A DNA stretch of 64,000 bases, taken from NCBI GenBank assembly GCA_037903475.1, contig JBAJFG010000581.1, positions 372,001 to 436,000 of the forward strand. The letters are read 5' to 3'. The translations under genes were made by a program, and so were the position numbers. The notes under the pieces are model-generated. The model saw only the letters and a program-made list of their open reading frames with translations, ran no database searches and was not told the origin of the DNA. This stretch comes from Ancylostoma caninum. Lineage: Eukaryota > Nematoda > Chromadorea > Rhabditida > Ancylostomatidae. Positions 15,001 through 26,090 of this stretch are shown here, one piece after another (position 1 is the stretch's first letter; each line of letters starts with the position of its first letter).

Positions 15001-15634
15001 GAGAGTGCTGATGCAGTAGGGTTCTTTTTTTTCAATCTTTTTTTCGTTCTGTTCTACTTAATTGCCCTTGTTTTACCACCAACAGTATGCCTTTATTAGG
15101 GTTGCACACCTTGTATGTATCAATAAATAAATAAATAAATACCATTTATGTACCATTTTATTTATCATTATTGTTTTTTATTAGAATGACCTTTTTTCTT
15201 TCAACTTTACCCGAACAAACCTGACCCAGACGCCTTAATTGCGATTGAGGCACCCCCAGAAACCAAACAGTATTTTCAGTACCAAAAAACAAACGGAGTC
15301 AACCATGCCCAAAATCCTAACATCTTCAGAGCCCGTCATCTTCCTCGCCAATTGGAGTCTTCCCAGCACCAATCTTCAGGACTCCCCCATTCCCGGTGCC
15401 CATGTTCAACCCACTGTTCTATCAGAGGAACATGATACGATTCGCTGGAGGTACGTTCAGTCTCCCTATGTTCACCACTAGTGGGTTCTCACATCTGCTC
15501 TTTCAGTACCGGCGTTCTCCTTCCCGGGACTGATGTCCGCCACCGGGGACGCGTTCCCCACCCAACCCGTCGAGCCGCTGTTCCCGCAAAGCGTTCCGCT
15601 GGACTTTTGCCAGCGCAAGTCGCGGGACGACTGA
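3085..15634 (+). CDS. DM-domain transcription factor, DMRT4/5 (DMRTA/dmrt99B) class
   Basis: Seven exons join without a phase break: 3085-3226, 4877-4962, 5014-5086, 8625-8717, 11133-11227, 15330-15450, 15507-15634, giving 245 aa. The DM zinc module lies at about residues 31-77: CARCRNH, then [16 protein letters not shown], then [19 protein letters not shown], with all expected Cys/His ligands present. The following [10 protein letters not shown] segment resembles the DMRTA group more than doublesex or mab-3. DM proteins bind the DNA minor groove in the nucleus and control sex-specific and neuronal fates. The rest is Ser/Pro rich, with a Pro/Phe-rich stretch at about 170-190. I see no DMA (CUE-like) domain, which DMRTA proteins usually carry. 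The start is fixed by an in-frame TAG two codons upstream and an acceptor-like TTTTAG at 3076-3081. The exon 1 donor (GTTGGT) is weak. Which C. elegans dmd gene is the orthologue is not decided. Confidence 0.93.
3227..4876 (+). other. DM gene intron 1
   Basis: Splits the DM zinc module between ALK and HKRYC, inside a glycine codon. AT-rich; I see no other gene or clear element in it. Confidence 0.7.
6090..6580. repeat. AT-rich block with repeated TCTGCTCGAAT motifs and an inverted pair
   Basis: ATTCGAGGAGATTCTACTTA at about 6096 is inverted near 6230-6260 (TAAGCGGAATCTACTCGAAT). Related motifs recur at about 6170 (AAATCTGCTCGAATTT) and about 6550 (AACCTGCTCGAATTTT). It looks like a degraded inverted-repeat element. 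Confidence 0.5.
7053..7321. mobile_element. hAT-like non-autonomous element with 8-bp target duplication
   Basis: Left end CACTGGTGGATGCAG and right end complementary to CACTGGAGGACGCA. The flanks are GTATGGAC (7045-7052) and GTATGTAC (7322-7329), an 8-bp duplication with one mismatch. The interior is AT-rich between G-rich and C-rich shoulders. No transposase is encoded. Confidence 0.7.
7907..8165. mobile_element. foldback element, copy 1
   Basis: A 259-bp near-palindrome. The left end ATACTCTGATAACTGTGCAG matches the complement of the right end. Arms carry TAATGGTTCGGTTAGAA, GCAGCAACGGTT and TTGCTGCCAT in inverted order around a centre near 8035. Confidence 0.8.
8718..11132 (+). other. DM gene intron 4
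   Basis: Contains the tRNA-Leu gene. A GC-rich stretch at about 10925-11025 is open in one frame ([12 protein letters not shown]) but lacks a fitting acceptor. The rest is AT-rich and featureless to my eye. Confidence 0.6.
10742..10824 (+). tRNA. tRNA-Leu (anticodon UAA)
   Basis: A full 83-nt class II tRNA. The acceptor stem AGCACGA pairs with TCGTGCT and the discriminator base is A. The D arm carries GGCCGAGTGGTTAAGGC (box A). The anticodon stem TTGGA/TCCAA encloses CTTAAGT, so the anticodon is TAA. There is a long variable arm, then the T arm GTGGG-TTCGAAC-CCCAC (box B). The long variable arm fits leucine tRNA. A TTTT run follows at about 10829 as a Pol III stop. There is no intron and CCA is not encoded. 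It sits in intron 4 of the DM gene on the same strand. Confidence 0.97.
12061..12275. repeat. dispersed repeat A, copy 1
   Basis: About 215 bp, matching 13183-13400 in direct orientation at roughly 90 percent by eye. Shared blocks include ATCAAGGAGATTAAGATTT, GGAAAAATAAGGAATAGAAA and TTAATCGCGGCAATTTACA. An arm just after it (12270-12306) is inverted relative to 13150-13184, suggesting terminal inverted repeats. Confidence 0.8.
13183..13400. repeat. dispersed repeat A, copy 2
   Basis: Direct copy of 12061-12275. The left inverted arm is kept (AAGAATTTAGCTGCCAACTA) while the right arm is lost. Confidence 0.8.
14203..14312. mobile_element. palindromic ACCCAGGGT MITE, copy 1
   Basis: Left arm ACTACCCAGGGTAATC and right arm GTTTACCCACGGTAATCTC, with AATGGGAATAAGATTTGTGT between. 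Confidence 0.65.
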
Positions 15635-16454
15635 CTGGCTGGCTGCGTCCGTCCACCGATTCGAATTCTTCGCTCTGATTTGCAATTGTACATAAACGCA
15701 TGTGTTGGGAAGCGCAAGTGTGTTTGCTCTGTTGATTGAGGCCGTTTTTGCTGGCGCCTCAATCACCTGTGTGTGTGTTTGCCCTGCACGGCATTCCGTG
15801 TTTCACCGATTTAGCCGCTGAAACGGCATTGCAAGCGCAAAGTCACCGGCGTTATTAGAGGCAGGTTTTGCTACACATAACGATACGATTGGAACTGAGA
15901 TTGCGGAAGAAAGAAGAGGAGTTTTTGGTTTTCTAGGAAAAGGAATTAGCAAAGACACATTTTGGCAAGGTATTTCCAACTATGAGAGGCAAAAGGACCC
16001 TAGAATATCACCACACAAGTGATGAATTCGCAAAAATTCTCAACTAAACACACCTTAGCACTGTTTGGGTATCCTGTTAGCTTGCGCCTAATTTCTGTGG
16101 GACTTCACCACCATTTGCATCAACGCCGAGGTACATATGGTGCGCGTCTGGATCTGTAGATGTCCCACCCAGGAAATTTTTTTTTCAACCTTGAGTACAC
16201 AGTGCGTTAAGCAAAGTATTTATGTATGTATGTAGGAATAATTTTACATGCAATGATGGAGAAATGTTGCATGTAACTTGCAGAAAGAAAGGCGCTGCAT
16301 GCGGTTTTTCCGCAGTTCGCTTGCGCCATTTTTGTGAGCTTAGAAACAATATAATTCCCAGCTTGGATGAGGGCAGCCGAGAAATTCAAGCCAAAAAATA
16401 TTCTGTGGCTGTGAAAAGGCTCTGAGCCTCCATCTGACAATGAGCTATAGCGGA

Positions 16455-16529
16455 GGCAACTCATCGCGAAATTTATGAAATATATCAATAACAATTTGAT
16501 ATATTTCATAATTTTCGCGACGAGTTGCC
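16455..16529. repeat. near-perfect hairpin, 34-bp arms, 7-nt loop
   Basis: The left arm 16455-16488 and right arm 16496-16529 are complementary except at two positions. They begin GGCAACTC and share ATGAAATATATCAA next to the loop. The outer flanks (CGGAGG and CCGCCACTG) extend the symmetry weakly, which suggests a small palindromic MITE. Confidence 0.85.
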
Positions 16530-16868
16530 GCCACTGACAGAAGTAACTACAAGACTCTCGCTAAAATATCCAATACCCTCTAAAAAAGTACCCTCGGTGC
16601 TCGAAGTTTTTCTTTTCGAATTTCTTTTCGTTCCTTCCCTAAAAATTTGTTAAGGCACAAAGTAATGCCAAATAAAACCGATGGAAGGAAGCGTAGTCGA
16701 CCCGACCTCAGTCTTACATTAGGTTGGCTAACAGTTTTTAGCTTCAGCATGAAATTTTAGGTGTTCTCGCTCTGCCACAATTTTTTCGCTCATCGCTTGG
16801 CTCGCCGCATGCGGCGTCGCGCAACGTTCGCGGCGGAATCCCTGAAAAACGCTCAAATTTCACAATTT

Positions 16869-16981
16869 ACAAGGAATTTATAGCAAATTTCATATAGTTA
16901 GGTCAAACAGACATGTACGTACGACTTCCGTGATCTAGTCGGACTTTCGATAGACTGCGTTTTACCAAATTTGTGGGGGAC
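16869..16981. repeat. dispersed repeat B, copy 1
   Basis: About 112 bp, matching 19035-19143 in direct orientation. Shared blocks include AAGGAATTTATAGCAAATTT, CTTCCGTGATCTAGTCGGAC and TTTTACCAAATTTGT. Confidence 0.8.
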
Positions 16982-19034
16982 AGAACGAAAATAACTCAAC
17001 TTCGCTGACCGAATGTACTTTTTCAAAGAACATAGCGAGGGTATTGTAGTAGTGTGCTCCGATAAAATGTGTCAGTTCACTTGAGCGGATCGGTGAACAT
17101 TCGCAAACCACGTTAATTTTTTTAATAAGTAACAGAATCGTCAAAAACCCTAAACACTCATGAATGTAACCAAAAAATGAAGGTATTTGTTTCAAATTCC
17201 TTCTTTCTCGCTCATTAGAAACAGTTTCCATCACATTTTCTCAAAGCATTCTGGAGCTAGTCGTTACGGTGATTTCAGTGGTGCACATGAATTCTGAAAT
17301 AGCCGATAAGCCATTCTACAGAGAGAAAACCCTCGAAATGGGGTTACGATAGTTGAGGTTGCACTTCATATGCATCATCATCCACGAAATTTCTATTTTT
17401 CCTAAAAATCTTTAAAACAACTTCTGAAATGAGACTCAGCCTTGAAATTGCCAGTTACAATCACATATAGGCTCCTATCACTATGCTACGCGGCTGTTTT
17501 CCTCTCGAAAATCTCTGTGTTTCTGACATCCTGGCCTGTCCTGTTCAGGAAAACCTAGGATTCTAGCAGCATCTCCATGTATGTACATATGAGGACAGTT
17601 GGTAAACGAATCCTCTCCCAGCTCCGTCCTCGGGTTGACATGGACGGTAGTGATGTTTTGCTTGAATATGGCCGAGCAATATGTAGCCGAAAAAGAAATT
17701 GGGTGCAAAAACGCTGCGGAACTGCCACGAACCGGCGCCCCATGAAGGGTCAAGGTTTGCGGGCTGAGCGAACCTGTGGGAATGCGCTGCTTGTGAATGC
17801 ATCTTTATCACAGTTGTTAGAACAAGCCCTTCAACCTAATCTTTTAAGGAAAAGTGCTCTGATTTTGTCTGTGCGCCTCTCAGTATTGCATTTGAGAAGA
17901 TTTGGCTGTGCTGTTGTTGTCAGGGAAAAAGATCTCCTTCCATGAGTCGATGGTCTATTTCACGTTTAATCTAAGTTGAACGTCGATAATGTCCAATAAA
18001 GACGGTATTTTCGGCTTTCTCAGAAAGAGATGGATGATAAAAATGCTGCAGCTTCTGAAGTGAGATTCATGTACCACATCATCTGAAAAATTTGTGCATT
18101 AAATGTGATCTTCAAGCCATTCTCCGGCTTTGCTCAACTTCCCTAACAGAAAATGTATAAACAATTATCTGGTACTGTGGCGACAGGTTGGGCCATAATT
18201 ACTACAACAATGATACAATCACCACTAAAACTTATTTCTAAGAAGTATTGGGCACGATCACAGCTTTGGTGTTCCATACTCCATAGTCAACAATATGCGA
18301 CGTAAGCATGGTCTGGCGACGAAGAGAGTGTCAGAAATCCTTCTGGTTTTGTCAAGTCACTTGAGCAGTAAACCAAGATTTTCACAGTCCTTAATCCGGC
18401 TTACGTTTCGGCTACACCTACATATTCAACGCGGCGGTACCATTACATCGTGGCTATCTAGGTAAGCATTGACGGGGTTTTACTTCACTGATCTCGTTTT
18501 TCGCTTTCACTCTCATGTTGGATTATAACTTGTGGGCTGATTGGGCGTTTGGGAGGATATGTTACATTTGGTTTTGACTTTCCAGACTCTGACGAAGGCG
18601 AGGACGCGAAAAAAAACGAAAAAAAAAACGTTAGCCGGAATTAAAACTGTGAAAATCTTGGTTTACTGCTCAAGTTACTCGACAGAACTATATTCTTTAT
18701 TTTATTATGCCGAGAATCAAAGAAGGTCGAACGTTCACACTCCTTCTGCTTTTTTTTATTTCTCTTGTGTCGCCCATGCCGTATCGCCACACCCTCACCT
18801 TGTAAGTCGAAGAATTACAATGTGTGTACATAGCTGCATTGAGTGCCCATCTGTGTGGAGTGTGATTGGCGTCCTCTTCCTCGAAGCACCCACTAACATT
18901 TTTCCAGCAACATTAACTATTCGGACAACTGCGAGAATGCGTGAACAGATCGCTGAACAGCGCATTCGTTAACGGAAAGTTTCCCGTGATTTTTGTCTCG
19001 GGCTCTCCTCATTCGTTCGGAAAAAAAGTCACCC

Positions 19035-19143
19035 ACAAGGAATTTATAGCAAATTTCATATAGTCAGGTCAAATACACACATGTAGGGCTTCCGTGATCT
19101 AGTCGGACTTTCGATAAACTGCATTTTACCAAATTTGTAGGGA
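19035..19143. repeat. dispersed repeat B, copy 2
   Basis: Direct copy of 16869-16981 with a few substitutions and small indels in the middle. Confidence 0.8.
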
Positions 19144-20639
19144 CCACCCACCCCACTAGGTTCCGTAACCCAGTAGAATTCTGTATCACTTCTCATGGAA
19201 AATGACGGATGATCACAAGAATCAACATCCTTTCGCCTTATTTCAGTTCCTTTGCTGGCGAACTGGAGCGAGAAGTCGTAGTTTCTGTCATGGAACGTAC
19301 AACCATTCGGTCAGAAATGGATCTTTGCTCAAATGAAATGTTAGGGTAAATTTTACCGTGCATTACGTAGGATTTGGGTACACTTGCCTGAGCATTCTAC
19401 TCTACAAAATCTCGAGAAAATTTCGCATTTTGTTTGTGCTAGCGTGCGATGGAACAGAGAAATACATATTCTGGGTCGATGCTGTCCATAGAGGTCTTTT
19501 ACTACAACGTTTCGAAACTGTGAGAACTCGGATCCCTGTAATCACTTCAAGTGATCCATTCGATTGGTGAAGCCTCGTATATTTTCACGATTTGCTGCTT
19601 TTTATGTAAGAAAATTGCCACAGTTACTAGTTTCCAGAACAATTCCAGGATAGTATTTCAGATGCTCACATCTGAGGTAAATGCTAAGAACAAAATACTG
19701 TGCAGCGTTCAGGAAAAACAAGTTGAATTTTAGATACACATTGTACTCCAGGAAACGTTTCCTGCATATAATCAACCAAACCCAAATTCATGGTGATTGT
19801 AAGAATGCAAGGAGCTTATAATCTCGTTAATCATGCAAGTAGAGCATTGGGAGGCATGAGCTTCGTGCTTGAAAGCCATGAGCCCACATGTGGGTCCTTT
19901 AATAATATTTGAAATCCTTAAAAGTCCAGAAATCGTTCATCATAGACAGAGTTTTTTGGCGACACAATTCTGTGGTAATTTTTTACGCATCGAGACACCA
20001 GACCAAGACCAATAATGGTTTGAGAAAGTGCGACCTCTGAAAGTTGCACTATTAGCTCTCAGGTCAGTGTAGGTTAAGCTACCCTTCCATTTGAAAGCAC
20101 TGAAAACTGTATCCGTTCTGGAATCTGTTCAATTTTCCAAGGTAAAAATTTCCCTCAGGGTAGAAATTTGGGGGCTGACCGGGTGCGGACGGGGAAGCAA
20201 GTCACGACGAGGCAGTGACACATTTGTTGAGCCAACAAGTGTGCCGAACAAGGCTGTTGCGAGTGCTCTCAGCGAACTCAGTCTGGAACCCAGTTATGTA
20301 GGGCTTTTTACGGCATAGTCAATCTCTTGGGAACACATGAACCACAGGAAATTCGGGTATGGTGAAGGGTGACACACTTCCTAAAAATTTGATGAAAAAC
20401 ATCATCGTCGATGAGTCAGTCTTCACTACCTGTACAGTGTCTCAATTAGAAACATATCAATCAGCACGTGAACTGTATTTTTTTCCTAAATGGGTATCAT
20501 ATTTGTCCTATTCTTCATTGGAGGGTGGTTCCTAAGGTGATTAATGTTCCCGAAAGAAAGAAAGACTGAAATATAGAAAATTTCAATTGTTAGTGCTCCT
20601 ACGGTTCAATATAAGTCCAGGCGCAGAACCCCAAAAATA

Positions 20640-21180
20640 ACTCGTTGACAAGCATTTGGCGCGAATGTATACAAGTTGCCGACTAGCTTTTGAGAAAACA
20701 ACCTTTCGGCAAGTTTCCGATTGCGTGTGAAACTTGTCGACTTGTCGGCAATTTCTATTCACATTTCCTTGCGTACAAGTTGTCTTTCCAGGAACTTGTC
20801 GAAAATTTGTTTTCATTCTTCCTTGTCGACAAGTTACCGGCCGTTTAAACTTGCCGACAACCTCCTCTAAAATTACACCAGAGCAAACACTGCCCTGGTG
20901 TTCTCTATGGCTGCATTGTAAGTTAAGCGGGCATGGAACTTGATACACACTCTCTCGTCGATAAAGTGGTTGAAGGGCTGTAGGCAACTTGCTGCAAGTT
21001 GTTTTTTGGAAAGCTGGTCGACAACTTGTTTGTCCTCTTCCTTGTCGACAAGTTGTCGGGAGAAAAGCTTGTCGACAATTTGGTTTTCGGTGGCGTGATG
21101 ACGTCAAACTTGTCGACAGCGATTTAAAAACTTGTTTGCAAATTGTTTTTGGGCAAAGCTAGGCCGACAACTTGTTTTTC
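20640..21180. repeat. degenerate array built on ACTTGTCGACAAGT
   Basis: At least ten occurrences of TTGTCGAC, TTGCCGAC or their complements lie within 540 bp, on both strands, spaced roughly 20-60 bp apart, with the two halves separated by about 110 bp lacking the motif. Typical pieces are CCTTGTCGACAAGTTACCGG, GTCGACAACTTGTTTGTCC and CTTGTCGACAATTTGG. It produces a long spurious minus-strand reading frame rich in Cys, Arg and Gln. Confidence 0.8.
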
Positions 21181-21265
21181 GGGTTCTGAGAGCGGCTAGA
21201 GAGTGAACATGGTTCATGGGTTACGCCCGACAGCTGCACTCTCTGTGAGGTCCTAGACAATTGAG

Positions 21266-21383
21266 GCCGGATGCATAATTGAGGTTACCCAGGGTGAACG
21301 CGTTAACACCACACAAATTTACCCATTGTTCGCACGAACGTTAAAAATTTCACCCTGGGTAGTGTCAGTGATTCATCCAGGCC
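21266..21383. mobile_element. palindromic ACCCAGGGT MITE, copy 2
   Basis: GGCCGGATGCATAATTGAGG, TTACCCAGGG, internal CACAAATTTACCCATTGTT, then CACCCTGGGTAG and TGATTCATCCAGGCC. One of the best preserved copies. Confidence 0.75.
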
Positions 21384-22386
21384 TTGAAGTTACCCACTGT
21401 GGTAGCTCAGCTATGGCTATTTTGCTCTCTAAATGAGCAACCCTTTGTAAATCTGAGGAACCGTGCATGAGCTGCTCGAGCTATGAGCCTTTCCTGGAAC
21501 CACAATCCACAAGCACTTGGCGGGCGCACCTTCTCGGAATCAGCATTTATTAGCTGGTCCACGAAAACTGCCAATGTATCGGAACGCGGGCGAGCGGTTG
21601 TGAAGCGCAGGATGCGCGCGCGCGAGTTCTAAGAAGAAAAGTCAACAGCAAAGGTAGGAGGAGTGGGCGACGTAAGCGGATTGAACTCAAGCAACTCGTC
21701 GACGGCAGGCTTCGGCGGCGCGAGCAGCTTGCGCCGCCGCGTGTACTCAGCGCATCGGACGAGTAATCGCCGGTGAAAAAGCGCATACTGTGCTTATATT
21801 TGCTGAAGTGTGGTAATCTGAGACGAAGCGAACCGGAGACCGAGTAGCGTCCGGGTAAGAAGAGCCATCATCGACGAACAGCGGGTACACTCGCGTGATG
21901 GAGCCACCCTTCGGTGAATTGAGCTCTGTAGTTCCAGCTTCGTCATTACACAAATTAAAGGCTAGATGAAAAAAAAAACTATCATTTTAATTGATTTGAT
22001 TAATAAATTAAGAACCCTAGCAAGAATTTGACTACGTCAAAGCCTTATAATTATCCTTACCACTCCCCCCGGGCTCTGGAGAAGGGTTTAGTACATAAGT
22101 ACGTAGTTACACCATCTGATACATATATGGATGCAGCGAAGGTGAGGGAGCAGTACTTCCCCTCTTAGGCATATGTTTTTGGACGATACTGAGCTGTAAA
22201 ATTCTCTTTCTCTCGAGTTTTTCGAACAGCATAGCTTTTTGCTCAATGAAATTCGAATATTCGATTTCGAATATAACTCACACGTTGGTCAATAGAAATG
22301 TAGTAGTCATTGTGAGTATAGTCGTAGTATAGTATTGCGTAGTATCATGGTATTGTGAGTATAGTGTGAGTAATATAATATAGATT

Positions 22387-22738
22387 AGAGAGGGCTGCTG
22401 GGATGACTTTGGCCGCAATAACGACCTCATCACAGTGTCGGCTAGATTCAATTTTTTAATATATTAAAAATAATAATAAAAATAAACTAATAAAGATAAA
22501 CCATTATAAATAAACTAATACAAGATTTTCATATGTATTGTAAAATAATTTCAAAAATTTGCCGACCCATCCCCCCCCCCTGCGTCCGCCACTGGTATGT
22601 GATGTGATCCGGTTCATTTTCATGTTTCGCTATTGCCATTCGGTGAAATCTCCTTCCCGGCAGATCCTGTGGCGCTCTCCCATCGACGGGTGCAGTGCGG
22701 TCGTAACTGCAGACAAAGTCGCTTCTGCGGCCCTCTCT
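22387..22738. mobile_element. CTCAGAGAGGG element, copy 1, with nested insertion
   Basis: Left AGAGAGGG then GACTTTGGCCGCA; right TGCAGACAAAGTC then CCCTCTCT, an inverted repeat. A hAT-like element is inserted inside (right end 22594). Confidence 0.7.
22445..22594. mobile_element. relative of the 7053 hAT-like element, left end unclear
   Basis: Shares ACTA..AGATTTTCAT and AATTTCAAAAATT, then a C run and TGCGTCCGCCACTG, with the element at 7053-7321. It is nested in the CTCAGAGAGGG element at 22387-22738. Confidence 0.55.
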
Positions 22739-25382
22739 GAGCTGACAGACCCTACTTCACTTTTTACTCAGTTATCGTTAGTGAACGGTGGCGATCGTTG
22801 CGTCACGGCTCCACAGTGGCGAAGGATCCTGAGGATCAGCGGAGGAACATTCGTCGACTTTCGTCATGTAAACGTCATCAGCACATACTCGCTTCTATGT
22901 ACATGGTTTAAGTGTTCGTCACAAACTAGCAAACGGAGAAAAAAATCCAGTTGGATAGTTTGTGGATTTTTTGTGCAGCAAAATAAAGACTGACTCTTCC
23001 TGAAGAAATTGCGCAAAATCCTGGAATTGGTGTTCAAGAACAAAAGGAGGAAAAAATTGTTTGAGGCACATGCACATGCACTTTCAATGGAAAATGGGAT
23101 TATAGAAGCCCATTTGCAGAACTATTCGATATGAAATCGGTTCAAACCAGTGATGGCAGCACAGTTCTTATTTTATTTTACTCCCAGGATATTTCCCAGC
23201 TCTTCCAAACAAAATAGATGCCATTTCTGTGAACACTAACGAACACATCGTGATCCTGAACTACGGAATAGCAATAGAATCCCTCACCAAGATCCCAAAC
23301 ATTTTGCTTCTCGTGAGAGATATGGAACACTCTGTTGCAAGGCATAGTGAATCGCATAGCAAAAAAAAAAGAGGAAAAATTGCAGAGAACGCGCGCAGAT
23401 CTGTTTATGTTCTTACACAGCAGATAGTCATCATACGAGTTTTTCCTGGCTGCATGAGATTTGTCACCCGTTCATTTGCTGAACCCAAAACATCGGGCGG
23501 GGCACGCCCCGCCACACCCAGGGCGTAGTCGAGATCAGGGGCGAAGGAAGGCGTCGATGATTAATCCTCGAGATAGGGAAGGCGTAATCCAGGAGTTGGT
23601 GGGAGCATACTCCTTACCTGTAAGTACCTTGATTGGGTCTCTCGTCAGTATTTGCGTGGAAGTACATGAACATGTACAGGTTTTCCTTCTCAGAAATATT
23701 CTAGATGAGAGGGTGTGAATTTACTGCATCTTAAAGGCGTGTCATAGTTATGTCAAGATCAACAGAGTAGAAACAAACTTTAAAAACCGTGAAATTCAGG
23801 GGAATGCCGAGGAAAAGACAATATATACTTGGTAGCGTGTTGACTGAATAATGTATTAGATATTCGAGTATTCGATTTCGAATAAATCAGACGACGGAAT
23901 ATTGGGAGAAGAGTGAGACTTGCAGCTTTAGAGGAATGGAAAAAAGACTATAGAGTTGTTTGTTTTTGGGTCGTTCAAATTTCTCGGACTCGCTCCACAA
24001 TTATTTGGTGAGTTAAATAAATTTATTCGATTTTTATCCGAGAATCACCGTAATACGTGGTCTTGCACCAACCTACCAAATTAACAACTAGGAGTTCATT
24101 TTGGATGTTTCAAGCTAAAACTCCCATAGTTACGTGCTGAAACTCCTCTGGAATGAAAAAATGTGAGTTGCCTAAAATGTAGGTAAGTACACATGCATTT
24201 GTGTCAAAACTTACAACACAACCTTCACATTGTGAATTTTCTTTACCCTACTGAGGAGTGCAGGAAAAAAACTTCTGGTACAGCTTAATTTCGTACAATG
24301 ATAATGCAGCAATGAAAATTAGCAATAGATACAACATAAGAAACATAGAATTACCTAAGTTTTACTTAGTTCCTAGCTGCTTACGGAAATCAGAACGACA
24401 GTAGGAGTGGGAAGGAAAAGAATCCGCCCTTTTCCGGAACTTCCGGATTGCGAAGGATTGGCATATTTTTGCAAAAATCCCCCAAGAAAAAAAAAACTAC
24501 ATTCAGACATCTCTTACCTGAAGCCCTCTGTGGAGTTGTGAGGCTTATTTTTTTCATTTTCCTTCATCCTGGCCAGTGTTCCAGGAGACCATAGCCGGAG
24601 AAACAACGACGAAACGATCGCCTTCCCGTTTTCTCGTCGCCATATTGATCATCTTCTAGTGTTCTTCGTGTGGTCTGACCACTCTAGCTCAGTGGGAAAT
24701 ACCTAGAACCCTATATAACCACTTGTTTTTCACATTATATAACCAAATCATGCCTTGGATCTTCATCGAAACCACTAGGAGTCATTTTTATTTCGGATTT
24801 TGCTCGATTTCTCCACAAACCCCTCTGCGCCCACCCACCTGAGAACGAGCTGTGTACGTGCAACGCCGGAAATGTCAACATTGACTGAAAACTCGACTGC
24901 TTTTTCGTGGCCAGCCTTTTGACCATCGTCGCCCGATTGTTCCACCCACTTCTGAAGGAACACGCGGCGGCGTACATACTCTGTGTAACCACTTATTCAG
25001 CATCGCAACGGTTGGTTATGATTGAAGTGCAAGGACGCTGGCGATGAAGAAGTCGCACGTTCCAGTTGCTTCTTCGTGCGAGTGTTGCGGACGGCGAATT
25101 CACTTGAAATTGTAGTCGGACGCACGCACGGACGCAGAAGAACGCGTCGTTGCATAGGAGCAATCAGAACATGCCACTCCCGCCTTCCTTTTTCTTGACC
25201 CTTTTTGCGAGGGCATTTTAGACCCCGGTAATGATGAAGAGGTATTTTCGAATGCAAGAAGGTCCCTAATGAGGAATTCCCAGCATTCCATCCTGAGTTT
25301 TTTTTTAATTCGAATGACAATAGAAAGGAAAATGATCGAATAAACAGAAAAAAGGACCAGGTTTCTATTCAGGTTTTCATTT

Positions 25383-25388
25383 GTCTAT

Positions 25389-25443
<55 letters not shown>

Positions 25444-25445
25444 TT
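25383..25445. repeat. (ATTT)n microsatellite
   Basis: About fifteen tandem TTTA/ATTT units. Shorter runs of the same motif recur at about 2465, 7765, 13875 and 15125. Confidence 0.95.
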
Positions 25446-25894
25446 CAATGCACTTTACGTATGTGCGCACATGTTAAGAGTACATAAATTGGAAACTAAA
25501 CAATTGCGGAACCATCCATACAACAACAAAGCGAATTGTTAGGATCAAAAAGAAGCCTATGCACTGTAGAAAAGAAAAAACTCGAAAATTCTTCCGTCAT
25601 ATTTCTAGAAATAAATCTTTTTTCGAGAAGATTACAGGAAAAAATAGAAGAAATCAGAAGTTCCGAGAATTATCCTTTGCTCTAATGTGGAGAAACGCAT
25701 CAGAAATGTTTGCACTCTCTATAGGTGACCGACATAATCCTTATATAATTATATACTTATATAATAATCCTTTTGTAATTATATAATTTGAGTAGAAAAT
25801 AGCGAAAGTGGCGTAAAAAACAAGATATATCGCATTTTTGCTCAAACAACTCGTTTAATCTGCACTAACAATATACCCAGGACGAAATAAAAAT

Positions 25895-26090
25895 TGAATA
25901 ACTCAATTTAGTTATTCATTCATCCAGGACTAGATCCAAAAAAGATCCAAAGAGAGACCTAAATGTCTCCTTATCGTTCTCGAAGGATTCCTGAAGGATT
26001 ATATTGCTCCATTTCTTTCTAATATCCAAACTACAGACTTATTCGAAGTCGAATTCTTGAATTTTGGATAAATCGATAGCTATCTAATGC
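25895..26090 (-). repeat. dispersed repeat D, inverted copy
   Basis: The complement of this block matches 49250-49470. Shared pieces in the complement are GATAAGGAGACATTTAGGTC, TTTTTTGGATCTAGTCCTG and AATTCGACTTCGAATAAGTC. Confidence 0.7.

Larger units (their letters stand above)
11228..15329 (+). other. DM gene intron 5
   Basis: Holds the repeat pair at 12061/13183 and a palindromic ACCCAGGGT element (14203-14312). No exon fits. Confidence 0.6.

Noticed and set aside
20190..20300. Translated similarity (VASALSEL) to the right end of the CTCAGAGAGGG elements
   Set aside because: Nucleotide match is weak and no inverted left end is visible, so it is not called as a third copy.
20583..21107. 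174-codon minus-strand open frame rich in Cys, Arg and Gln
   Set aside because: It follows the TTGTCGAC array, whose repeats happen to stay open in this frame. There are no splice partners and no known domain.
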